From NCBI GenBank assembly GCA_022827165.1, contig JAJDTN010000232.1, forward strand, positions 1-8,625: a stretch of 8,625 nt of DNA, given 5' to 3'. A program made the translations under genes and the position numbers. The notes under the pieces were generated by a model. The model had not been told where the DNA came from. It searched no databases and saw only the letters and a list, made by a program, of their open reading frames with translations. Below, piece by piece: positions 1 through 5,516 of this stretch; the stretch's first letter is position 1, and each line of letters begins with the position of its first letter. This stretch comes from Candidatus Latescibacterota bacterium (GTDB lineage Bacteria; Latescibacterota; UBA2968; UBA8231).

Positions 1-102
1 ACCGCCTGCATGCGGAAGCTGCTGGTCATCCTCAACGCCATGCTCAAACATGGCTCGCCCTGGCGCGATCCGAGTCCTCAGGTCGCGGGTCATTCCTCTT
101 GA
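1..102 (+). CDS. IS110-family transposase, C-terminal end (partial)
   Basis: The frame starting at base 1 is open from the window edge to TGA at 100-102 and encodes 33 residues beginning TACMRKLLVILNAMLKHGSP, then W. This matches the highly conserved C-terminus of IS110/IS116/IS902 transposases (ACMRKLL.ILNAM....PW), the tail of the Transposase_20 region. Family knowledge: IS110 enzymes combine an N-terminal DEDD RuvC-like domain with a C-terminal catalytic serine domain and are guided by a bridge RNA. Only the tail is visible, so neither catalytic site nor the bridge-RNA region can be judged. The rest lies upstream of the window, so whether the copy is intact is unknown. The family call rests on recognising the motif and is fairly secure despite the short length. 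Confidence 0.82.
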   Translation, partial: TACMRKLLVILNAMLKHGSPWRDPSPQVAGHSS

Positions 103-107
103 CTCTC

Positions 108-124
108 AAGACAGTTGCTGTCTT
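108..124. repeat. Small perfect palindrome at the IS110 end
   Basis: AAGACA and its reverse complement TGTCTT flank GTTGC. It lies 5 bases after the transposase stop. It could be a subterminal element recognised during IS110 recombination, or a weak transcript hairpin downstream of the transposase. A 6-bp A/T-rich stem without a clear T tract is a poor terminator. Confidence 0.45.
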
Positions 125-161
125 CGCGAGCGGCGATCACCACCCGGAAGAGAGTACTCCG

Positions 162-989
162 ATGATCATCGACACCCACACCCACTTCTACGATCCCAGC
201 CGGCCCGAAGGCGTGCCCTGGCCGTCGCCGGACGAGGAACTGCTGTACCGCACCGTCCTGCCCGAGCACTTCCTGGCCGAGGCGTCCCCGTGCGGGGTGA
301 CCGGGACGGTGGTGGTCGAGGCGGCCTGCACGGTGGAGGACAACCAGTGGATCCTCGACATGGCCGACGGCGACCCCGTCATCGTCGGCTACGTGGGCCG
401 GCTCGAGAGCGGCACCCCGAGGTTCGCGGAGCAGGTGGAGCGATTCGCCGCCCATCCGGTCTTCCGCGGCATCCGCGCCTGGGGCGACCTCGACGGCGGC
501 TTCCTCGACGAGATGAAGCTGCTGGCCGAGCACAACCTCGTCCTCGACTGCGTGCCGGCCGACGACGGGGCGCGCGCCGGCTTCCTGCGCCTGGCCCGGG
601 AGCTGCCGGATCTCACCCTGGTGATCGAGCACGTCGCCAACGCGGCTGTCGACGGCGGGCCACCCGACCCGGAGTGGACCGGCTTCATCGAGGCGGCAGG
701 CGCCCACGCCAACGTCTACATGAAGGTGTCGGCCCTGACCGAGAACAGCGCCGAGCAACCCGCCCCCGGCGACGTCGGCTACTACCGGCCGGCCCTCGAT
801 GCGATGTGGAACGCCTTCGGCGGGGAGCGCCTGTTCTACGGGAGCAACTGGCCGGTGTGCGAGCGGGCGGCGCCCTACGCCACCGGTTTCGGCATCGTGC
901 GCGAGTACTTCGACGAAAAGGGGGCCGAGGCGGCCGCGAGGTTCTTCTGGGAGAACGCCAGGACCGCCTACGAGTGGCCGGACCGCTGA
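162..989 (+). CDS. Amidohydrolase family protein (COG3618/Amidohydro_2-like TIM-barrel hydrolase)
   Basis: This 275-residue protein belongs to the predicted metal-dependent TIM-barrel hydrolases that include sugar lactonases and 2-pyrone-dicarboxylate lactonase; family length is about 270-300, so it looks complete. It opens with the strand-1 metal motif DTHTH (His6 and His8). It has GVTGTVVVEAA after the first helix, IEHVAN (about residues 155-160) where the family has a conserved (D/E)H, and YGSNWPVCE near residue 229 where many members have GSDWP. Asn229 replacing the usual Asp is notable, though I recall GSNWPV subfamilies. The likely reaction is cytoplasmic hydrolysis of a lactone or amide in small-molecule catabolism; the substrate cannot be read from sequence. 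There is no signal peptide. I chose ATG 162 because GGAAGAG lies 9 bases upstream (146-152) and the HxH strand begins immediately. An in-frame TTG at 99 would add 21 residues encoded by the insertion-sequence end, which is unlikely. Confidence 0.85.
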   Translation: MIIDTHTHFYDPSRPEGVPWPSPDEELLYRTVLPEHFLAEASPCGVTGTVVVEAACTVEDNQWILDMADGDPVIVGYVGRLESGTPRFAEQVERFAAHPVFRGIRAWGDLDGGFLDEMKLLAEHNLVLDCVPADDGARAGFLRLARELPDLTLVIEHVANAAVDGGPPDPEWTGFIEAAGAHANVYMKVSALTENSAEQPAPGDVGYYRPALDAMWNAFGGERLFYGSNWPVCERAAPYATGFGIVREYFDEKGAEAAARFFWENARTAYEWPDR

Positions 990-1156
990 GCACGACGCCC
1001 CGGCCGTGAGCTCCAGGTCCTGGGTCAGTTCCGCCCAGCGGCCCAGGTGAAGCGGCGCGTGCCCGCCCACCTGCAGGTTCACGGCCCCACCCTCGGCCCC
1101 AGGTTGCGCGGGCCTTGGCGATTCGCCGATTTTCGGCGCCGGAAGGAGGGCTGAGA
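990..1156. other. Gap between amidohydrolase and dioxygenase, with hairpins and a coding-like antisense stretch
   Basis: This 167-base gap contains no supported + strand gene. CCTGGG (1019-1024) can pair with CCCAGG (1042-1047), or CTGGG with CCCAG at 1034-1038, but no T tract follows, so I do not call a terminator. Read on the minus strand from about 1082 down to 1000, the frame starting VNLQVGGHAPLHLGRW has codons ending almost only in G or C and a balanced amino-acid mix. It may be the remnant of a lost gene. I see no convincing promoter here, so the dioxygenase may be read through from the amidohydrolase. Confidence 0.4.
1124..1138 (+). promoter_or_regulatory. Short hairpin directly before the dioxygenase ribosome binding site
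   Basis: CGCCGA (1124-1129), TTT, then TCGGCG (1133-1138) forms a perfect 6-bp stem with a 3-base loop. It ends 2 bases before the purine-rich ribosome binding site GGAAGGAGGG (1141-1150), which serves ATG 1157. Such a hairpin could shield or expose the site, or simply act as an mRNA stabiliser. It does not itself sequester the ribosome binding site. Function is inference. Confidence 0.35.
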
Positions 1157-2053
1157 ATGGCCATCACCGACGCACAACTGGCGGAGTACGAGGAGCGGGG
1201 CGCTGTCACCATCGACGGCCCCCTCACCGACCGGGAGCTGGACCGGGTGGAGGCGGCCTGGGACCGGCTGAGGGCGAGGAGGGGAGCCCCGTATGAGGAG
1301 CCGGACTACCTCGACGCCCTGCAGCACCCGTTCTTCGAGGAGGTGGCGGCGAGGGTGCTGCGCGCCCGGGCCGTGCACTTCTGGTGGAGCATGGGGCCCC
1401 ATGCGCGCGCGCCGGCGCAGCCGCCCTACGCCGACCCCCGCGAGCAGTGGGCGGCCGGGTGCCACACCGACGTGCAGGCCACCTGGTCGGACTTCACGGC
1501 CACGCCCCGGCGCATCCGCGTCGAGCTGTGGTTCTGGCTCAACGAGGTGCCCGCCCACCGCGGCGCCATGCGCGTCCTGCCCGGCAGCTACCGGCCGATC
1601 ATGGAGTACTGGGACCGCGTGCTGACGCCCGAGCACAAGGCGATGCTGCCCCGCGTGCACGGCCTGCGGCCGCCGCCCGTGCCGCCGCAGGCGCCGGCCT
1701 TCCCCGAGCACCTGCCGGACCCCGATGGGGCGCCCTGGATCGAGCGCGAGCCGGTGCCCTGCGTGGCCCGCCGCGGCCAGGTCCTGGTGCTGTGCAGCAG
1801 CGGCCTGCACTCGGCCTGGCAGAACGAGGACCGGGTGGCGCGCAAGGCGATGCTCTCCCCGTGGGTCGCCGAGGGCGTCCGCTGCGGCCTGCCGAAGGGC
1901 CAGCGGGACTCGCTGATGGCCTTGTTCCCGGCCCTGGCCGAACGGCTCCGCCCCGACCGCTCCCACCTCGTGCCCGACGGCTTCGACTGGCTCTTCGAGA
2001 GCGACTACGAGCCGAAGTGGCCGGAGACCTTCCTGCCCGGCCACTCGGGGTGA
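1157..2053 (+). CDS. Phytanoyl-CoA dioxygenase (PhyH)-like Fe(II)/2-oxoglutarate oxygenase
   Basis: This 298-residue protein has the PhyH-family layout. It has an N-terminal helical lead-in (AEYEERGAVTIDGPLTDREL). The iron-binding HxD is CHTDVQ (His103, Asp105), followed by the double-stranded beta-helix core (RVELWFWLNEVPAHRGAMRV, then LPGSYR). The distal His is in SSGLHSAWQNEDRVARK (His218), with Arg226 or Arg229 a candidate 2-oxoglutarate carboxylate ligand. The facial triad appears complete, so it is probably active. Family members hydroxylate varied small molecules or acyl groups using O2 and 2-oxoglutarate; the substrate here is unknown. There is no signal peptide, so it is cytoplasmic. 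Start ATG 1157 follows the strong site GGAAGGAGGG (1141-1150). A TTG at 1115 in the same frame would lie ahead of that site and was rejected. Its TGA overlaps the next gene's GTG start (GTGA, 2050-2053), implying translational coupling with the lipoprotein. Confidence 0.85.
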   Translation: MAITDAQLAEYEERGAVTIDGPLTDRELDRVEAAWDRLRARRGAPYEEPDYLDALQHPFFEEVAARVLRARAVHFWWSMGPHARAPAQPPYADPREQWAAGCHTDVQATWSDFTATPRRIRVELWFWLNEVPAHRGAMRVLPGSYRPIMEYWDRVLTPEHKAMLPRVHGLRPPPVPPQAPAFPEHLPDPDGAPWIEREPVPCVARRGQVLVLCSSGLHSAWQNEDRVARKAMLSPWVAEGVRCGLPKGQRDSLMALFPALAERLRPDRSHLVPDGFDWLFESDYEPKWPETFLPGHSG

Positions 2054-3447
2054 GGAACCGCGGCCGGGGCCGGCTCCGGCTCCGGCGCCTGCTGATCCCC
2101 CCTCTGGCCGTGCTCGCGGGGGCCTGCGGCGACCCCGTGGAGCGGAGCATCGCCCGCATCGTCGAGGGGGGCGAGGGCGTGGAGGAGGCGCGCCTGGAGC
2201 TGAACATGGCCAAGGCCCGGGCCGTGGAGCCGCTGGTGCGCGCCCTCGACGACCGGAACCTTCCGGTGCGGGCGCGCATCGACTTCGTCCAGGCCCTCTA
2301 CCGGCTGCATCTGCGCGAGGAGCAGCCGGCCATCCTGCCGGCCCTGCTGCGGGCCGTGGCCGACCCCGAGCCGGGAGTCCGTGCCGCCGCCGCCCGGGCC
2401 CTGGGCAACCTGCGGCGGGCCGAGTCGGTCGACCCCCTGCTGCATCGGCTCTCCGTCGAGGAGGACCCCGTCATGCAGGGCGAGATCCTGCAGGCCCTGG
2501 AGCTGATGTGCCTCGACGACAACCGCATCGATCTCTCCCTGTTCAGCGCCTCCCAGGTGGACAGCCTCACCGGGCGGCTCGTGCGGATGGGCGCCGTGGA
2601 ACGGCCCGACTCCCTGGACCGCGAGCGCCGCGAGTGGCTGGAGGTGGTGGCCGACCACATGGCGGTCGAGGCCCGCAAGCTCTACCTGGCGGCCGACGCG
2701 GCCGGCGCCGAGAGCCTGCTGCGGGAGGCCCTGGACCTGGTCCCGGGGAGCCTGAACATCGGCCAGAAGCTGGGCCGCCTCTACTACGAGATGGGCGAGC
2801 GGCGGCGGGGACTGGAGCACCTCGCGGCTCTCGGCATGGTGGCCGCCGCCCGTCCCCTGCCTCGTCCCCCGGCGATCGACGGCCGGCTCGACGACCCGGC
2901 CTGGGGCGCGGTCGAGCCGATCGAGGAGTTCTACCAGTGCATCCATCGTCTCGCCCCGCATCCGGCCAGGGGACGGGCCGAGGCCCGCCTCGGCTACCAC
3001 GGCCAGACCCTCTACTTCGCCGTGAAGGGGTACGAGGAGGACACGGCCGGCCTGGTGGCCGACGCCACCCAACGGGACTCCCGGGAGATCTACAGGGACG
3101 ACTGCATCGAGATCTTCCTCGACACCAACCACGACTCGCGGTCGTTCTTCCAGTTCATCATCAACAGCCTCGGCACGGTGGCCGACGACGCCGACGGCGC
3201 CTACGGGGAGGGACGGTCGTGGAGCACGCAGGTGGAGATCGCCACCCTCGTGGCCGACACCTTCTGGGTGGCCGAGGTGGCCCTGCCGGCGGCAGGCCTC
3301 AAGGGGGCGGCCTTCGCTCCCGGCGACGTGTGGGGCTTCAACATCTGCCGGGTGCGCACCGGCAACGCCTCGGAGTACGCCCAGTGGGTGCCCACCTACG
3401 GCTACGCGGAACGGCCGGACCGGTTCGGGTACCTGCTCTTCGAGTAG
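2050..3447 (+). CDS. Predicted lipoprotein with HEAT-like repeats, TPR-like region and C-terminal CBM9-like domain
   Basis: From GTG 2050 the protein has 465 residues. The N-terminus has many Arg, then LLIPPLAVLAGAC, an apparent signal peptide with lipobox LAGAC and Cys26 as the lipidation site. The -3 position is Ala rather than Leu, so the lipobox is acceptable but not ideal. Residues about 58-165 form HEAT-like helical pairs (AVEPLVRALDDRNLPVRAR; PALLRAVADPEPGVRAAAAR). Residues about 206-262 look TPR-like (AESLLREALDLVPGSLNIGQ). Residues about 276-465 match the CBM9/DOMON-like beta-sandwich: IDGRLDDPAW, RDDCIEIFLD (349-358), FFQFIINSLG, GDVWGFNICRVR and a final FGYLLFE. CBM9 domains bind sugar chain ends in xylanases, but relatives in exported proteins of these phyla are mostly uncharacterised, so binding is inferred. 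The frame is open further upstream, but the lipobox and the 4-base GTGA overlap with the dioxygenase fix the start. It probably sits on the periplasmic side of an envelope membrane, with helical repeats as a scaffold for the ligand-binding sandwich. Confidence 0.78.
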   Translation: MRNRGRGRLRLRRLLIPPLAVLAGACGDPVERSIARIVEGGEGVEEARLELNMAKARAVEPLVRALDDRNLPVRARIDFVQALYRLHLREEQPAILPALLRAVADPEPGVRAAAARALGNLRRAESVDPLLHRLSVEEDPVMQGEILQALELMCLDDNRIDLSLFSASQVDSLTGRLVRMGAVERPDSLDRERREWLEVVADHMAVEARKLYLAADAAGAESLLREALDLVPGSLNIGQKLGRLYYEMGERRRGLEHLAALGMVAAARPLPRPPAIDGRLDDPAWGAVEPIEEFYQCIHRLAPHPARGRAEARLGYHGQTLYFAVKGYEEDTAGLVADATQRDSREIYRDDCIEIFLDTNHDSRSFFQFIINSLGTVADDADGAYGEGRSWSTQVEIATLVADTFWVAEVALPAAGLKGAAFAPGDVWGFNICRVRTGNASEYAQWVPTYGYAERPDRFGYLLFE

Positions 3448-3480
3448 GGAGGGGCCCCACGGGAGTCAGCCTTTCACCGC

Positions 3481-3510
3481 GCCGGTCCCCCGCCGCGGCC
3501 GGGGCCGTCT
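3481..3510 (+). terminator. Possible transcription terminator after the lipoprotein gene
   Basis: CGG-T-CCCC (3483-3490) can pair with GGGGCCG (3501-3507), seven G-C pairs with one bulged T, with CGCCGCGGCC between. Only a weak T-containing tail follows (TCTGTTGACGTTT), so it is at best a poor intrinsic terminator; it may act with Rho or only stabilise the 3' end. It abuts the -35 element of the next gene's candidate promoter, a sensible place for a transcription boundary. Confidence 0.35.
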
Positions 3511-3511
3511 G

Positions 3512-3541
3512 TTGACGTTTCGGATGCGTTTCCACTATTCA
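3512..3541 (+). promoter_or_regulatory. Candidate sigma70-type promoter for the Cache-domain protein
   Basis: TTGACG (3512-3517) matches 5 of 6 bases of the -35 consensus. After an 18-base spacer comes TATTCA (3536-3541), a weaker -10 sharing the TAT start. The surrounding 3511-3560 stretch is conspicuously A/T-rich for this genome, as expected of a promoter. The ATG is 40 bases downstream, leaving a leader of about 30-35 bases. Transcription starts and sigma preferences in this lineage are unknown to me. Confidence 0.45.
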
Positions 3542-3581
3542 TTCACTTGTCTTGAAAATCACCTTCGAGAAGGAGAACCCC

Positions 3582-5396
3582 ATGAAAGCCGGAAAACCAC
3601 CCATCCCGAAACCGATGATCCTGGTTCTCGGCCCCCTCGTGCTGGCCAGCGTCTTGTTCCTGGCCCTCCCCCCCCTGGCGCAGACACAGGACGAATGTGG
3701 GCTCCCTGAGGGCGCTGATCCTCCCGAGGAACCGCATGTGACGGCGCAACAGGTGGAAGACGGCAGCGCCACCCTGATGGACTTCGCGCTGGCCGCGAGA
3801 GATCAGTTCAGCGGGGGTCAAGAGACTCCGGAAGAATCGTTCTACTTTGGATGTCTCATCAGGCAGGAGGGGAGCCATTGGCGTTCCGGTTCCACCTACC
3901 TGGTGTCACTGCTGGCCGACGGCAGGGTGTTCACTCACTCGAAGGACATGTCTCTGTCGGGCAGGTTGCTCAACCCGGTGATCTATGGGACGATCCTTTC
4001 CGCTCTGGGAGTACCCGTAGCCAACTTGGTCAATCTGGCTTCTCCAGATTCTGCTACCGCCGCCCAGGCTTTCGGCGCCGTCATGGGCACGTTGTTGCAG
4101 GCACCGGATGCCCCATTCGATGCGACATCCCCTATACCGGGTCTGAGTGAGGGTATACCAGGCGCCTCCGGCTATGCAGTCGTCTATCGCTCGGCCAATT
4201 TCGGGGTTCCCATCGTGCTGCTTGCAGGATTCGAACTCGATGAATCTCATGTGATTGGAGAAGAGATCGATTACGGCGACCCGGCCGTTGCTGCCGGGGA
4301 CGTGGTGGACCGGGAAACCTTGAAGGCCTTCGTCACGCAAGCGGGGGAGTTCATCGTCAAGTTCCAGCAGAGCGGCGATCTGGCTGCGTCCTCGAAACTC
4401 AGGATCGCCCTGCGGGATCCGAACGGACCCTGGAGAGAGGGGTCCGTCTACCTCTACGTCCTGGATCTCGCCAGCAGGATAGTCCTGTTTCACGGCGCGG
4501 ATCCGGACAGATTCGAGCTGCGGCCCCTGGTGGGGATCGCACGGGACGGCCGTACCGGAGAGCTCATCCTGCCGCAGGTCCTCGCTGCGGCGGCCAGCGA
4601 CCCGGAGGGCGGGTTCGTGGAGTATTACTACGACGATCCCGGTGACGACACCGACAGGGCGGACATCCCCAAGTTGGGCTACGCCCGTGAGTTCAAAGGT
4701 GAATTCGATACAGGCGAACGGGTAGTAACCCTCAACTTCGTCGTCGGGTCGGGCTTATATCGGAGCTTACCCGAGGATGTGCCGACGGGTCCCCGTATGG
4801 AAGTGGAGGCCACGGTCCTGGGCGACGCCGTCGAGGGGTTGACCGTCGAGTTCTCCCGCGCAATCTCCGGCCGCCAGTCCGACTACGCCTGGAGCGCGGT
4901 CACCGATGCCGACGGCCGGGCCTCCCTGACGATTTCCGGCGGGAGGCAGGTGAGCGGCTTGTACCAGGCCCGGGCCCACAACGCCGCCGGCGAGACCGTC
5001 GGCCAGTGGCACAGCATCCCTCTCAATCGCAACCAGCGCCACGTCGTGCGCCTGGCCCTGGGCGGCGGCGTCTGGGTTGTCCGCGCCGAGCCCCTGGCCG
5101 CAGCCAAGTCCCTGGCATCGGCCGCCGGTCTGGCACTCGCCGCGCCCAACCCCTTCAACAGCTCCACGCAGATCGCCTACCACCTGTCCAGCCCCGGGCC
5201 GGTGCAGCTGGTGATCCACAACGTGCTGGGCCAGCCGGTGCGCACGCTGGTGGATCGGTTCCAGGGCGCCGGCTTCTACCAGGTGGAGTGGGACGCCCGC
5301 GACCAGCACGGCGTCTCCCTGTCGTCGGGGGTCTACATCACCCGCCTGAGCCATCCCGGCGGGGTGGAGACGCAGCGGCTGCTCTACCTCGAGTAA
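3582..5396 (+). CDS. Secreted protein with two Cache-like domains, Ig-like module and FlgD-Ig/type IX-like sorting tail
   Basis: The 604-residue product starts at ATG 3582, preceded at ideal spacing by AGAAGGAG (3568-3575); an earlier in-frame TTG at 3552 lacks such a site. Residues 1-33 are a signal peptide (basic start, hydrophobic 12-29, cleavage near PPLA|QTQ). Two Cache-like units follow. The first (about 45-225, divergent) carries WRSGSTYLVSLLADGRVFTH at Trp100. The second (about 241-395) carries VDRETLKAFVTQAGEFIVKF, then WREGSVYLYVLDLASRIVLF at Trp284, and ends EGGFVEYYYDDPG ... KLGYAREF, typical of Cache_2 small-ligand-binding folds. Residues about 403-490 are an Ig-like beta module (DYAWSAVTDADGRASLTISG). 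Residues about 520-604 are the FlgD-Ig-like/type IX sorting tail (APNPFNSSTQ, NVLGQPVRTLVD, SSGVYITRL). It should reach the cell surface or exterior. Cache domains usually belong to membrane receptors; here no transmembrane or signalling domain follows, so a free ligand-binding role is inferred. The Cache part is lower in G+C than the rest. Confidence 0.8.
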   Translation: MKAGKPPIPKPMILVLGPLVLASVLFLALPPLAQTQDECGLPEGADPPEEPHVTAQQVEDGSATLMDFALAARDQFSGGQETPEESFYFGCLIRQEGSHWRSGSTYLVSLLADGRVFTHSKDMSLSGRLLNPVIYGTILSALGVPVANLVNLASPDSATAAQAFGAVMGTLLQAPDAPFDATSPIPGLSEGIPGASGYAVVYRSANFGVPIVLLAGFELDESHVIGEEIDYGDPAVAAGDVVDRETLKAFVTQAGEFIVKFQQSGDLAASSKLRIALRDPNGPWREGSVYLYVLDLASRIVLFHGADPDRFELRPLVGIARDGRTGELILPQVLAAAASDPEGGFVEYYYDDPGDDTDRADIPKLGYAREFKGEFDTGERVVTLNFVVGSGLYRSLPEDVPTGPRMEVEATVLGDAVEGLTVEFSRAISGRQSDYAWSAVTDADGRASLTISGGRQVSGLYQARAHNAAGETVGQWHSIPLNRNQRHVVRLALGGGVWVVRAEPLAAAKSLASAAGLALAAPNPFNSSTQIAYHLSSPGPVQLVIHNVLGQPVRTLVDRFQGAGFYQVEWDARDQHGVSLSSGVYITRLSHPGGVETQRLLYLE

Positions 5397-5423
5397 GCGG
5401 AGCGGTCCCGCGGCATCAGCTTA

Positions 5424-5485
5424 GAAGCCGTCCGGATCCACCGAAAGCCTCGGGCACGAGGCGGACGGGGTCTTCGGACGGCTTC
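5424..5485 (+). terminator. Nested inverted repeat after the Cache protein gene; probable terminator or structured leader
   Basis: GAAGCCGTCCG (5424-5434) is perfectly complementary to CGGACGGCTTC (5475-5485), an 11-bp stem. Inside it GCCTCG (5447-5452) and CGAGGC (5457-5462) form a second stem with a GGCA tetraloop. The repeated CGGACGG (5462-5468 and 5475-5481) lets the left arm CCGTCCG pair with either copy. Only TTCC follows, so it is not a textbook intrinsic terminator. It begins 27 bases after the Cache protein stop codon and ends 57 bases before the transporter's first start. I favour a transcription boundary with read-through control; a leader regulating the transporter is possible. 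Confidence 0.55.
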
Positions 5486-5491
5486 TTCCAT

Positions 5492-5516
5492 GGGGGGCCT
5501 CGGGGGGCCGGGGGGG
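5492..5516 (+). repeat. Cluster of long G tracts upstream of the transporter operon (possible G-quadruplex)
   Basis: G runs of 6 (5492-5497), 6 (5502-5507) and 7 (5510-5516) bases are separated only by CCTC and CC. A further GGGG lies at 5467-5470 in the preceding stem region. The DNA + strand and the transcript could fold into a G-quadruplex, using shorter runs or the distant fourth run. The tracts end 26 bases before the transporter's ATG. They are also prone to slippage, in replication and in sequencing. Confidence 0.45.

Larger units (their letters stand above)
1..125 (+). mobile_element. Right end of an IS110-family insertion sequence (boundary approximate)
   Basis: The transposase stop codon at 100-102 is followed closely by a perfect 6-bp inverted repeat around a 5-base centre, AAGACA-GTTGC-TGTCTT (108-124). 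IS110 elements usually lack long terminal inverted repeats and end soon after the transposase gene, so the right boundary is probably somewhere in 103-130. I cannot fix it without the left end or an empty-site comparison. The next gene's ribosome binding site begins at about 146, so the element end sits almost directly against that gene's leader and has probably replaced whatever promoter region was there. Confidence 0.6.

Noticed and set aside
99..127. TTGACT at 99 as the -35 of an outward promoter from the insertion sequence
   Set aside because: No acceptable -10 appears 16-18 bases downstream (the bases there read CTTCGC).
99..161. TTG 99 as an N-terminal extension of the amidohydrolase
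   Set aside because: The 21 added residues are encoded by the IS110 end and its flank, the homologous fold begins at the HxH strand just after ATG 162, and a ribosome binding site sits at 146-152.
1011..1047. CCTGGG/CCCAGG hairpin as an intrinsic terminator of the amidohydrolase
   Set aside because: Long loop, competing pairings and no T tract; short G+C-rich stems are expected by chance here.
90..1082. 330-codon open frame on the minus strand over the amidohydrolase
   Set aside because: It is antisense to a well-supported gene with recognisable motifs; its composition over 162-989 is that of a G+C-rich shadow frame. Only the end outside the gene (about 1000-1082) looked coding-like and is reported separately.
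1384..2049. Upstream extension of the lipoprotein frame through the dioxygenase gene
   Set aside because: The 222 extra codons read in the wrong frame of the dioxygenase and are Arg/Ala/Pro-rich; a signal peptide with lipobox begins right after GTG 2050.
2005..3132. 375-codon minus-strand frame across the lipoprotein gene
   Set aside because: Antisense to the HEAT/CBM9-like protein; low-complexity composition without recognisable domains.
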